NCBI RefSeq assembly: GCF_900566085.1
Contig: NZ_UPHT01000172.1
Location: 42,457-106,456, forward strand
Direction: 5' to 3'
DNA: 64,000 nt
Source of the DNA: Mycobacterium attenuatum
Lineage (GTDB): Bacteria > Actinomycetota > Actinomycetes > Mycobacteriales > Mycobacteriaceae
This document shows positions 26,119 through 34,400 of this stretch, one piece after another (the first letter of the stretch is position 1; each line of letters starts with the position of its first letter). The notes beneath the pieces are model-generated. The model saw nothing but the letters and a program-made list of their open reading frames with translations. It had not been told where the DNA came from and did no database searches. Made by a program: the position numbers and the translations under genes.

Positions 26119-26964
26119 TCAATGTCGGTGCGGCGCAAGCAAGTTCGCCTGACCAACGGTGGGCCGGCTCGACGCCAGCCACTCCCGGGTACTGTCATGG
26201 GACCGCTCGATGAGCCGGGCGGTGTGCGAGAAGTCTATTGGCGAAACGCCCAGCGGGCACAGCGGCGGAACGACCCGCAGGTCGACCGACTTCTCATAGC
26301 GGGCGATATCGAGGGCCATGCGCTGGTTGATGGCGAGGGTCAAGGCGTGTATCGCCATCGCCAGCGCCCCCCGCGGCACCTTGGGTAGCGCACACGGGTA
26401 GCCGGTGGTCAGCACCCATATCGGATCGGCGCCCAGCGCGACGGCGTGCGACAGCGGAGTGTTGTTCACGACCCCCCCGTCCATCAGTTCGCGACCGTCG
26501 ATGTTCACCGGCGGAAAGACGGCGGGAATGGCGGCGCTGGCCGTGATCGCGTCGACCGCGTCTCCCGACGAAAGCAGGACATCGTGGCCCGACAGGACGT
26601 CGGTGGCCACCACATGCAGCGGTACCGGCGCATCCTGAAGCCGGGGAAACTGCAGGTGGTCCTTGAGAAGCCGCCGCAGGCCGTGGTTGGGGACCAGGTT
26701 GGAGCGCAGCCCCAGAAAACCCAGCAGCCCCACGATCGGTCGGGTGGGGAACACGTCTTGTCTCGACAACGACCGCCACAGGTCGGCCAGTGCGCGGATC
26801 CCCTCGACATCGGCACGCGACGCCACCCAACCACCATTGACGGCTCCGACGGACGTGCCGACGATCAGTTCCGGGACGATTCCGCTCTCGGCCAAACCAA
26901 GGAGCATCCCCACCTGAATAGACCCAAGGCTTCCGCCGCCGGAGAGCACAAACGCTGTCGTCAT
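26119..26964 (-). CDS. Patatin-like phospholipase
   Basis: A 281-aa alpha/beta hydrolase of the patatin type. The oxyanion loop GGGSLG (residues 9-14), the nucleophile in GTSVGAVNGG (about residue 36) and the catalytic Asp in DGGVVNNTPL (about residue 162) are all present, so the Ser-Asp dyad is complete. It probably deacylates phospholipids or neutral lipids. No signal peptide is present. The gene stands alone between divergent and convergent neighbours. Confidence 0.92.
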   Translation of the reverse strand: MTTAFVLSGGGSLGSIQVGMLLGLAESGIVPELIVGTSVGAVNGGWVASRADVEGIRALADLWRSLSRQDVFPTRPIVGLLGFLGLRSNLVPNHGLRRLLKDHLQFPRLQDAPVPLHVVATDVLSGHDVLLSSGDAVDAITASAAIPAVFPPVNIDGRELMDGGVVNNTPLSHAVALGADPIWVLTTGYPCALPKVPRGALAMAIHALTLAINQRMALDIARYEKSVDLRVVPPLCPLGVSPIDFSHTARLIERSHDSTREWLASSRPTVGQANLLAPHRH

Positions 26965-27229
26965 AGTCCACCTAATAGCACGCCTAATGACATCTCCGGC
27001 GGCTGGAAGGCGCCCGACCTCGATCTACCTGACGCGATGGAGCGGTGGCGATCATGGGGATGACTGTCAGCATGCTGACCAACGGGTAGCTCGCGTCGAG
27101 CCTTTCGGCTGTGCTGACCAGGTGATGAGTAGCAATCGTTCGTCCCTGACCGCTTCGGCGCGGCGCCGGCGGGCGGCTGGTCGACCAGCCCTCGGGCCGG
27201 CAGCGCCCACTCGGCAGTCCCGTCGCGTC

Positions 27230-27766
27230 ATGGGCACGCGCCTGCTTGCCCCGCTTGCCGCCCTGGTCGTCGCCGTGGCCGGTTGCGGCTCGGCCTCGAC
27301 GGCGGCGCCCACGGTGCCCGCCGGTGCCGTATCCGGTCCGGCCGGCTCCCATGCGCCGGTGCCAACGCAACTCCAGTTCACCGCGTCCACCATCGATGGC
27401 CGGCCATTCTCGGGCGCAAGCCTGTTGGGCAAGCCTGCGGTGCTGTGGTTTTGGGCGCCGTGGTGTCCGGTGTGTGAGCGGGAAGCCCCGACGGTGGCCA
27501 AGGTTGCTGCCGAGCATCCGTCGGTGGCCTTCGTGGGGGTGGCCGCGCAGGACCAACTGCCGGCCATGCGGCAATTCGTCGACCGCTACCAGCTCGGCGC
27601 CTTCCCGCAGTTGGCCGACAGCGATGCTGCGATTTGGGCAAGGTTCGGGGTGGTGGCGCAGCCGGCGTTCGCATTCGTCGGCGCGGCCGGCCACATCGAC
27701 GTCGTCGAGGGTCCCCTGACACAGCTCGAGCTGACCAATCGGATAGCCGCCCTGGCCGGCCAATGA
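27230..27766 (+). CDS. Thioredoxin-fold lipoprotein (DsbF/MPT53-like)
   Basis: A 178-aa exported disulfide oxidoreductase. MGTRLLAPLAALVVAVAGCG is a signal peptide with lipobox VAGC. The thioredoxin domain holds the active site WAPWCPVCEREAPT and a cis-Pro region (VVAQPAFAF). The adjacent, overlapping gene encodes a CcdA-type membrane reductase, so the pair resembles the M. tuberculosis MPT53 (Rv2878c)/Rv2877c module. It probably oxidises or isomerises disulfides in secreted proteins, with redox state set by the CcdA partner. An upstream ATG at 27125 would add 35 Arg-rich residues and is less likely. Confidence 0.88.
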   Translation: MGTRLLAPLAALVVAVAGCGSASTAAPTVPAGAVSGPAGSHAPVPTQLQFTASTIDGRPFSGASLLGKPAVLWFWAPWCPVCEREAPTVAKVAAEHPSVAFVGVAAQDQLPAMRQFVDRYQLGAFPQLADSDAAIWARFGVVAQPAFAFVGAAGHIDVVEGPLTQLELTNRIAALAGQ

Positions 27767-28641
27767 TCGACACCGCGCCGCTTGGCTTCGCGCTGGGAGC
27801 CGGGCTGGTGGCTGCGCTGAACCCTTGTGGATTCGCCTTGCTGCCAGGCTATCTGGGATTGGTGATTGCCGGTGGTAGCCAAACCACCTCCCGCCCAATG
27901 GCGTTAGTTCGCGCCGGATCGGCCACACTGGTCATGTCGGCTGGCTTCCTCACCGTATTCGGCTTGTTCGGCCTGCTGATTTCGCCGCTGATCGCCTCGG
28001 TGCAGAAGTATCTTCCGGTTGCCACCGTGGTCATCGGTGTAGTGCTGATCGCATCGGCGATCTGGCTGCTGGCCGGCAAGGATATCGCGGTGATCACGCC
28101 GAAGCTGTCCGGCGGGGCGCCGACGGCACGCTTGCGCTCGATGTATGGCTACGGTGTCGCCTACGCGGTGGCCTCACTGTCGTGCACCATCGGGCCGTTT
28201 CTGGCCTTGATCAGCACGACGTTTCGGCACGGCTCAACGGTCACCGGCGTGCTGGCATTTCTGGTCTACGCCAGTGGCATGGCCATCACCGTCGGGGCGG
28301 CCGCACTGACCGTGGCCTTCGTCGGATCTTCGGCAACCGGCGGGCTCCGCCGTATCCTGCCCCATGTCGGGCGCATCGCCGGCGCCCTGCTGCTGCTCAC
28401 CGGGCTCTACGTGACGTATTACGGCTATTACGAGATTTCCCTGTATCTTTGCGACGCCAGCGCAGATGATCCGGTCATCGCGGCCGCGGGCACAGTGCAA
28501 AGCTGGCTGGTCCGCCACGTCGACGCGCTCGGGGTATGGCCCATGCTCGGCGTCCTCGCCGCGCTCACCGTGACCGCCGTCGGATGGCGAATACTACTCT
28601 GCCGCAATGCATCTGATAACAGAAGCGCACCGCACGACTGA
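27763..28641 (+). CDS. CcdA/DsbD-type membrane thiol-disulfide transporter
   Basis: A 292-aa integral membrane protein with about seven helices. The two redox cysteines sit in transmembrane contexts typical of CcdA: LNPCGFALLPGYLG (first helix) and SLSCTIGPFLAL (fourth helix). It shuttles electrons from cytosolic thioredoxin across the membrane to the extracytoplasmic thioredoxin-fold partner. The ATG overlaps the partner's stop (ATGA at 27763-27766). The C-terminal extension after the last helix carries a further Cys (ILLCRN) of unknown role. Confidence 0.9.
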   Translation: MIDTAPLGFALGAGLVAALNPCGFALLPGYLGLVIAGGSQTTSRPMALVRAGSATLVMSAGFLTVFGLFGLLISPLIASVQKYLPVATVVIGVVLIASAIWLLAGKDIAVITPKLSGGAPTARLRSMYGYGVAYAVASLSCTIGPFLALISTTFRHGSTVTGVLAFLVYASGMAITVGAAALTVAFVGSSATGGLRRILPHVGRIAGALLLLTGLYVTYYGYYEISLYLCDASADDPVIAAAGTVQSWLVRHVDALGVWPMLGVLAALTVTAVGWRILLCRNASDNRSAPHD

Positions 28642-28650
28642 CATCGCGGA

Positions 28651-29310
28651 TCAGGCGAACCGTTCCAGCCAGGTCGTCACCGCATACAACACCGCGTAAG
28701 TGCCGGCCGCTATTGCCAGGGTGGTCGCCAGCCGCCACCGCAACCGGCGCACGCCGCCGAGGCTGCACTGATTGCGTCGCCGCAGCGCGATCCACACCAG
28801 CAGCGCGAGGACACCGAGTCCGCTCAGCCGGAACCACCATGCATAGTTTCCGTACAGGTTGTTTGCCCACGCCAATGCCGTTGCACCGCTGATGATTCCG
28901 AACATCGCGAGCACGGTGGGACCGACGCAGCACAGGATGCCGACCAAACCGCCGGTGATGCCGATGCGCCAAATCGGCAGCCGGTCACCCTCCTGTGAGC
29001 GCGGCGGTGCAGGAGCTTCTTCGGGCTCGCCTTCCACGCGCACACCGTTCCAGAACGCGACGTGGTTCTTGATCCGGCGCGCCAGCGGACTGGGACGCGG
29101 GTAGTACCAGGCCGCGTCCGGATTCACATCGCCGTTAACCGATACGGTGTAGTAGTGCGCCAGGCCCTTCCACGGGCATATCGACTTGGTCCCGCTGTCG
29201 ACGAGGTGCTCGCGCCGCAGCGACTCCGGCGGGAAGTAGTCATTGCCCTCCAGGCGGACGGTCTGCGGCGCCTCAGCCAGCACCGTCCCGTTCCACACGG
29301 CACGAATCAT
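28651..29310 (-). CDS. DUF427 domain fused to a MerT-like membrane domain
   Basis: A 219-aa fusion. Residues 1-95 form a DUF427 domain (MIRAVWNGTVLAEA; YFPPESLRREHL; SICPWKGLAHYYTV). After a Pro/Glu linker, residues 115-219 form about four membrane helices starting GITGGLVGILCCVGPTVLAMFG. That vicinal Cys pair in the first helix resembles mercury-transport (MerT) and related thiol-metal transport proteins. The ATG at 29310 has AGGAGG about 9 nt upstream. It is convergent with the CcdA gene, 9 bp apart. DUF427 function is unknown; the fusion suggests a membrane-linked sensor or metal/redox role. Confidence 0.82.
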   Translation of the reverse strand: MIRAVWNGTVLAEAPQTVRLEGNDYFPPESLRREHLVDSGTKSICPWKGLAHYYTVSVNGDVNPDAAWYYPRPSPLARRIKNHVAFWNGVRVEGEPEEAPAPPRSQEGDRLPIWRIGITGGLVGILCCVGPTVLAMFGIISGATALAWANNLYGNYAWWFRLSGLGVLALLVWIALRRRNQCSLGGVRRLRWRLATTLAIAAGTYAVLYAVTTWLERFA

Positions 29311-29466
29311 TTCGGTCAACCTCCTGCAATCATCCTTGCCGCCATTGCACGCTATTGCGGTGCGGCGCGCAGCCGAACTGTAGTTCTGATGACAGTTGCG
29401 CGTCGGCACGCTATCCGACGTGATGAGCTACCCCGGTTTACCGGGCCGATGGGAAGCGGGGCACCA

Positions 29467-31233
29467 GTGACGACAATAAAGCGGGATCGCGACGAGGTAT
29501 TTCTCGAATACACCAAGAGCATCTGCCCGGTATGCAAGGTGGTGATCGACGCCCAGGTCAACGTCCGCGGCGGCAAGGTCTATCTGCGCAAGCGGTGCCG
29601 CGACCATGGCGAGTTCGAGGCTCTGGTGTACGGAGACGCTCAGATGTACGTGGAGTCAACACGATTCAACAAGCCCGGCACCATTCCGCTGCAGTTTAAG
29701 ACCGAGGTCCGCGACGGCTGTCCCAGCGACTGCGGCCTGTGCCCGGACCACAAACAGCACGCCTGCCTCGGCTTGATCGAAGTCAACACGCACTGCAACC
29801 TGGACTGCCCGATCTGTTTCGCCGACTCCGGTCACCAACCCGACGGCTACGCCCTGACCGTGTCGCAATGCGAGAAGATGCTCGATGCACTCGTCGCCGC
29901 CGAAGGCGAGCCCGAAGTCGTGATGTTCTCCGGCGGCGAGCCGACGATCCACAAGCAGATTCTCGAGTTCGTCGACGTCGCCCAGGCCCGTCCGATCAAG
30001 ACCGTCATCATCAACACCAACGGCATTCGCCTCGCATCGGATCGACGGTTCGTCGCCAGCCTCGCGCAGCGCAACCAACCGGGTCGCCCGGTGCACATCT
30101 ACCTGCAGTTCGACGGGCTCGAAGAAGCAACCCACCGCCAGATCCGGGGCCGTGATCTGCGGGATATCAAGGCCCGCGCGCTGGACAACTGCGCAGCGGC
30201 GGGCCTGACCGTGACGTTGGTAGCCGCCGTCGAGCGCGGGATCAACGATCACGAACTCGGCGCCGTCATCCGGCACGGTATGGGCCAACGCGCGGTGCAG
30301 TCGGTGGTATTCCAGCCGGTCACCCACGCCGGCCGGCACCTGCAGTTCGACCCTCTGACCCGGCTGACCAATTCCGATATCGTGCACGGCATCGCGGCCC
30401 AGCTTCCCGACTGGTTCCGCGCCGACGATTTCTTCCCGGTTCCGTGTTGTTTTCCCACCTGTCGCTCGATCACCTATCTGCTCACCGACGGCGAACACGT
30501 GGTACCGATTCCACGGCTGCTCGACGTGCAGGATTACCTCGACTACGTGTCCAACCGGGTGATCCCGGACCTGGCGATCCGCGAGGCTCTGGAGAAGTTG
30601 TGGTCGGCGTCGGCCGTGCTGGGCACCGACACCACGATCGAACAGCTACAGAAGGCGGCAGCAGCGCTCGATTGCGCCAACGCCTGCGGCATCAACCTGC
30701 CCGAGGCGCTCGCCAATCTCACCGATCGGGTGTTCGCCATCGTCATCCAAGACTTCCAGGACCCCTACACCCTCAATGTCAAACAACTGATGAAATGCTG
30801 TGTGCAGCAACTTACTCCGGACGGGCGGCTGATCCCGTTCTGCGCCTACAACTCGGTGGGCTACCGCGAGCAGGTCCGCGAGCAGCTCACCGGGGTGGCG
30901 GTTCCCGATATGGTGCCCAACGCCGCGCCGCTGGCCGGCCTGCTGGCCGACTCCCCACGCGGGTCCAAGCAGTCGCTCGACCGAAAACACCCGTCCCCCA
31001 AGCACCCCGCGCCCATCACGCTTCCGCCGCAACGAATCAAAGCCTGCTATGATCGACCGCATCGACGCGCGGCTCACCACCCTGGCCATGGCTGCGCCAA
31101 AGATGCTGGCCGACAACGGTATCCAACCGGACACGGCCCGCGCGGTCACCGCACTGGCGCGCGCCGAGGTCGAAGCCGGACGACTCGGATACATGCTGAT
31201 GATCGCGGAAAAGGCGTGATCGAGCTCGGGTGA
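29467..31233 (+). CDS. Multi-cysteine radical SAM enzyme (Tes/MJ0619-like)
   Basis: A radical SAM protein of up to 588 aa. The SAM-cluster motif CNLDCPICF gives Cys110/114/117. Before it are SICPVCK and a dense cluster GCPSDCGLCPDHKQHAC; later come PVPCCFPTC, CANACG, KCCVQQ and FCAYNS, so extra Fe-S clusters are likely. VMFSGGEPTIH is the GGE motif. This arrangement recalls MJ0619/Tes, which joins lipid tails to make tetraether lipids in archaea, and its bacterial homologues. A C-C coupling or lipid-modifying role is therefore possible but inferred. Start GTG 29467 or ATG 29449. From about 31049 the frame codes an Arg/His-rich tail that is probably out of the true coding frame (see the overlapping ORF). 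Confidence 0.85.
   Translation: MTTIKRDRDEVFLEYTKSICPVCKVVIDAQVNVRGGKVYLRKRCRDHGEFEALVYGDAQMYVESTRFNKPGTIPLQFKTEVRDGCPSDCGLCPDHKQHACLGLIEVNTHCNLDCPICFADSGHQPDGYALTVSQCEKMLDALVAAEGEPEVVMFSGGEPTIHKQILEFVDVAQARPIKTVIINTNGIRLASDRRFVASLAQRNQPGRPVHIYLQFDGLEEATHRQIRGRDLRDIKARALDNCAAAGLTVTLVAAVERGINDHELGAVIRHGMGQRAVQSVVFQPVTHAGRHLQFDPLTRLTNSDIVHGIAAQLPDWFRADDFFPVPCCFPTCRSITYLLTDGEHVVPIPRLLDVQDYLDYVSNRVIPDLAIREALEKLWSASAVLGTDTTIEQLQKAAAALDCANACGINLPEALANLTDRVFAIVIQDFQDPYTLNVKQLMKCCVQQLTPDGRLIPFCAYNSVGYREQVREQLTGVAVPDMVPNAAPLAGLLADSPRGSKQSLDRKHPSPKHPAPITLPPQRIKACYDRPHRRAAHHPGHGCAKDAGRQRYPTGHGPRGHRTGARRGRSRTTRIHADDRGKGVIELG
31049..31219 (+). CDS. Overlapping small ORF, or true C-terminus of the radical SAM gene
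   Basis: A 56-aa ORF in the +1 frame relative to the radical SAM gene, starting MIDRIDARLTTLAMAAPK and ending MLMIAEKA. It shows the normal GC-rich third codon positions of the window and reads as an amphipathic helical protein. The radical SAM frame over the same bases is Arg/His-rich, like a non-coding shadow. Either a small gene overlaps the end of the enzyme gene, or a frameshift separates the enzyme from its natural C-terminal segment. Confidence 0.5.
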   Translation: MIDRIDARLTTLAMAAPKMLADNGIQPDTARAVTALARAEVEAGRLGYMLMIAEKA

Positions 31234-31319
31234 TGACGCCCCGGGGGTGACAGGCCGGTTCGTCGAGGCTTACGTTGGCCCGACAAGGACATCAACCTGA
31301 CCGGAAGGGCTGTCTCAGG

Positions 31320-32492
31320 ATGAGAGCGCTAACCTGCCACAACGGGAAGCTCGAAGTGGTCGAACAGCCCGCCCCAAAGCCGGCCAAAGGCCAGCTGCTG
31401 ATCGATGTCCGCAGGTGTGGCATCTGCGGATCGGACCTGCATGCCCGTTTCCATTGCGACGAACTCGCCGACGTGATGGACGAATCGGGCTACCACGCAT
31501 TCATGCGCTCCAACGAGCACGTGGTGTTCGGACACGAGTTCTGCGGCGAGGTGGTCGACTACGGTCCCGGCACCCGCAAGGCCCCCCGGCCCGGCACCCC
31601 GGTTGTCGCCCTGCCACTGCTGCGACGCGGCAACGAGGTGCACGGGATCGGGCTGTCGACAATGGCACCGGGCGCTTACGCCGAGCAACTGCTCGTCGAG
31701 CAGTCGCTGACCTTTCCCGTCCCCAACGGCCTGCCGCCCGAGATCGCCGCGCTGACCGAGCCGATGGCGGTCGGCTGGCACGCCGTCCGGCGCGGCGACG
31801 TCAGCAAACGTGACGTCGCGATCGTGATCGGCTGCGGCCCCATCGGACTCGCGGTGATCTGCATGCTCAAGGCGCACGGCGTACGCACCGTGATCGCGAG
31901 CGACTTCTCCCCGGGCCGGCGCGCGCTGGCCACCGTCTGCGGCGCCGACGCCGTCGTCGACCCGGCGCAGGACTGCCCCTATGCGACGGACGCAAGCCGC
32001 AAGCACTTGCAGGGCATCCTCGAGGCGTTCGATCTGGCGGTCGGCACGATCGAAAAGCTGCACCGGCTGCGGCTGCCCTGGTGGCACCTGTGGCGCGTCG
32101 CCGAAGCGGCCGGTGCCGCCACGCCCAAGCATCCGGTCATCTTCGAATGCGTTGGTGTCCCAGGCATTATCGACGGCATCATCGCGAGCGCGCCGCTGTT
32201 TTCCCGCGTCGTCGTGGTCGGGGTCTGCATGGGCGCCGACCACATCCGCCCGGCGATGGCGATCAACAAAGAAATCGACCTGCGGTTCGTGCTCGGCTAC
32301 ACCCCGCTCGAGTTTCGCGACACGCTGCACATGCTCGCCGACGGCAAGGTCAACGCCGATCCGCTGATCACCGGGACCGTCGGGCTGGCCGGTGTCGAGG
32401 CCGCATTCGACGCGCTGGGCGACCCCGAGGCGCACGCGAAAATCCTGATCGACCCCAAGAGCAGCGCCGCGAGCCCACAACCCGTTGGTTGA
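31320..32492 (+). CDS. Zinc-type alcohol dehydrogenase (Rv3726-like)
   Basis: A 390-aa medium-chain dehydrogenase. Catalytic-zinc ligands lie in CGICGSDLHARFH and GHEFCGEV. The Rossmann motif is VIGCGPIGLAVICML, with an acidic residue (ASDFS) after the second strand that favours NAD. The structural-zinc four-cysteine loop is missing; instead a long insert (residues ~45-60) follows the first zinc ligand. The C-terminal MAINKEIDLRFVLGY is typical of threonine-dehydrogenase-like members. Substrate unknown. ATG 31320 is chosen because MRALTCHNGKLEV matches family starts. Confidence 0.9.
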   Translation: MRALTCHNGKLEVVEQPAPKPAKGQLLIDVRRCGICGSDLHARFHCDELADVMDESGYHAFMRSNEHVVFGHEFCGEVVDYGPGTRKAPRPGTPVVALPLLRRGNEVHGIGLSTMAPGAYAEQLLVEQSLTFPVPNGLPPEIAALTEPMAVGWHAVRRGDVSKRDVAIVIGCGPIGLAVICMLKAHGVRTVIASDFSPGRRALATVCGADAVVDPAQDCPYATDASRKHLQGILEAFDLAVGTIEKLHRLRLPWWHLWRVAEAAGAATPKHPVIFECVGVPGIIDGIIASAPLFSRVVVVGVCMGADHIRPAMAINKEIDLRFVLGYTPLEFRDTLHMLADGKVNADPLITGTVGLAGVEAAFDALGDPEAHAKILIDPKSSAASPQPVG

Positions 32493-32637
32493 CCGCGGTG
32501 TGAGTTCGGTGTGGCCCCCCCAGCCGGCTAGTTCTGGGGCGGAGTCGAAAACAAGATGGAGGATCTCCCAGCAACGTCCCATCTCAGGTGGGTCGTCGCC
32601 TCGTCTTTCGATTGTCATACTCGTCATGGGTGTGAAG

Positions 32638-32643
32638 TACAGT
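32638..32643 (+). promoter_or_regulatory. Possible -10 element (TACAGT) for a leaderless transcript
   Basis: TACAGT lies 7 bp before ATG 32651, so transcription would start at or near the start codon. No Shine-Dalgarno is visible. This fits the leaderless mRNAs common in mycobacteria. A -35-like TTGTCA (32612-32617) is 20 bp away, which is too far to count. Confidence 0.3.
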
Positions 32644-32650
32644 GTGAAGC

Positions 32651-33466
32651 ATGGCGACCGCCGCTCATCCCTTCGCCTTCGCAGAGCCTGACATCAATGT
32701 CCCACTGCAGTCGGCTCCGCTTGTTCGCGCCATCGCTCAGATCAGGTTTCCGCACCTCACGCGATTCTCGACCAACGAGGACGCCGTAGCCACGCGCATT
32801 GCTGATGCTCTCGCGGACCAGTACCCATTGATGGATGTCGGCCAGGAAACGACATTGATCATCACCCCTGATGGCCTCAGTGAAGATCCCACTACCACTC
32901 GACTGTGGCGTCTCAGCAGCGGCGATCGCGACTGGCAGATTACCTTCTGTGGCACCTTTCTCAGTGTCGACACCACTCATTATGTTCGACTCAGGGACTT
33001 TGCTCAGCGGCTCGTTGACGCATGGAAGGCCGTGAATGAGCAGGTGACCGTACCCTACATCGATCGTCTTGGGGTTCGGTACGTCAACCAACTCACCAGG
33101 CGAGACCTCCTGACCCGACTGCCCGAACTGTTGCGAACCGAGGTGCTGGGAATTTCAGTCTCCCAAGGTGAGGAATTCGCGCTGCTTTCGAATATCACTG
33201 AAGCGCGCTATCGGTTGTCGGATGGGGCGTCCTTTATGGCGCGCTGGGGCATGCTGCCGGCCAACACAAGCATCGACAATGCGGTGCCCGCGTACGACTA
33301 CCCGACATGGCTGCTCGACATGGATTCGTTCCGAGAGTTCACACCCGGCTCGCAACAGGACGCGGATATCTTCGAAGATGTGCGCGCCCTGGCGCTACGG
33401 GCTTATCAGTTCTTCCGGTGGGCAGTGACAGAGGACTTCCTCGTCGCTTTTGGGGGTGAGTTGTGA
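32651..33466 (+). CDS. TIGR04255-family protein
   Basis: A 271-aa soluble protein with the pattern of the sporadically distributed TIGR04255 family. It starts with PLVRAIAQIRFPHLT, has an LWRLSSGDRDWQITFCGTFLSVDT core and a RLGVRYVNQLTRRD segment, and ends WAVTEDFLVAFGGEL. Base composition and codon use are less GC-biased than in the neighbours, a sign of transfer. The stop overlaps the start of an HTH gene. The biochemical function of this family is not known; its patchy distribution and pairing with regulators suggest a defence or toxin-antitoxin-like module, which is inference. Confidence 0.75.
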   Translation: MATAAHPFAFAEPDINVPLQSAPLVRAIAQIRFPHLTRFSTNEDAVATRIADALADQYPLMDVGQETTLIITPDGLSEDPTTTRLWRLSSGDRDWQITFCGTFLSVDTTHYVRLRDFAQRLVDAWKAVNEQVTVPYIDRLGVRYVNQLTRRDLLTRLPELLRTEVLGISVSQGEEFALLSNITEARYRLSDGASFMARWGMLPANTSIDNAVPAYDYPTWLLDMDSFREFTPGSQQDADIFEDVRALALRAYQFFRWAVTEDFLVAFGGEL

Positions 33467-34134
33467 TGGCCACAGCAAGTGTTGGCAATTACCGCGTTCA
33501 GGTTGCTCAGTATCAGTTCAGCAAATTTGGCACCGTCGCGCCGCCGATATTTCCGTGCGCAGGAAAAGCGGGCGCTTCCCTCCTCATGGCTGGCCTTGCA
33601 GCGTTTGGTGGGCTCGCGGGGACTTCGATCGGCAGCAATTACGGTGCGATCCGGGTGCTTGCGGTTGTAAACTGCACTGGCCGTGGAGGATTCGCCGCGG
33701 CAATCAAGCCGAAATCCGCCCCAGCCGCCACGCGCGTACTTGGCGCTGAGTCTCGAGGCGACCGCGAAGAGGTCGCATGGATCAAAGCGCACTCTGGGCT
33801 CACCTGGGACCAGATGGGAAAGATCTTCGGCGTCTCTCGGCGCGCCGTTCATATGTGGGCTAACGGTGGACGACTCAACGAGTCGAATGCCCGCCGATTG
33901 CGCGCCTTTGCTGCGATCATCCGTGGTCTTGAGTCCGAGATGCCGGACGACCCAAGGCCAGAGGTAGTACGTGCCCGATTACTTCAAGTTGAACGAGACG
34001 GGTTGAGCGTTGTCGACCGTCTACGTCGAGGGCATTCCACCGGACCAACTTGGGGCGCTCCGTTTGGTCCGGAACGCCTCGTGAATGCTACCCGCGAACC
34101 CCTGCGCAAACCGGCGGGTGAAGTCGGGCCGTAG
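33466..34134 (+). CDS. HTH-domain protein, partner of the TIGR04255 protein
   Basis: A 222-aa protein. The N-terminal ~90 residues hold a hydrophobic segment (AGASLLMAGLAAFGGLAG). A helix-turn-helix at about residues 105-150 reads IKAHSGLTWDQMGKIFGVSRRAVHMWANG. The C-terminal ~60 residues are charged and contain ARLLQVERDGLSVVDRLRRG. The HTH resembles Xre/transposase-type DNA-binding folds. ATG 33466 shares its first base with the stop of the TIGR04255 gene, and GGGGGTGAG precedes it; GTG 33463 is an alternative. Regulator, antitoxin and DNA-sensing adaptor are all possible. Confidence 0.7.
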   Translation: MATASVGNYRVQVAQYQFSKFGTVAPPIFPCAGKAGASLLMAGLAAFGGLAGTSIGSNYGAIRVLAVVNCTGRGGFAAAIKPKSAPAATRVLGAESRGDREEVAWIKAHSGLTWDQMGKIFGVSRRAVHMWANGGRLNESNARRLRAFAAIIRGLESEMPDDPRPEVVRARLLQVERDGLSVVDRLRRGHSTGPTWGAPFGPERLVNATREPLRKPAGEVGP

Positions 34135-34217
34135 CGGTGTGGGGTATCGGGCGGTTTCTGGCACTACTTCGATCGACAGAGGTTAATTCGGACCAACCAG
34201 CGCAATGCCCGGCGCCC

Positions 34218-34349
34218 GAGTTAGCCACATCGTGCCGTGATTGGCGACAGGGCGATGTCTTCCGTAACGCCAACACGTTTGTGTTCGATCACAATGAGGG
34301 GGACCTCAAATGGCTTAATAGCGAGCAGATCCAGCGGAAGCCTGGCAGA
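34218..34349 (+). pseudogene. Fragment of a third gene of the TIGR04255/HTH module
   Basis: A stretch reading ELATSCRDWRQGDVFRNANT, then FVFDHNEGDLKWLNSEQ, looks like the N-terminal part of a real protein. It shares the AT-richer composition of the two genes before it. It runs out at the convergent polymerase gene at 34401. The arrangement suggests a downstream partner truncated by deletion or insertion. The rest of 34135-34400 shows nothing else. Confidence 0.4.
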
Positions 34350-34400
34350 TCGCCACCAACTAGACATGGCCGGATCTCGGCGCACGAAGACGAAATCCCA

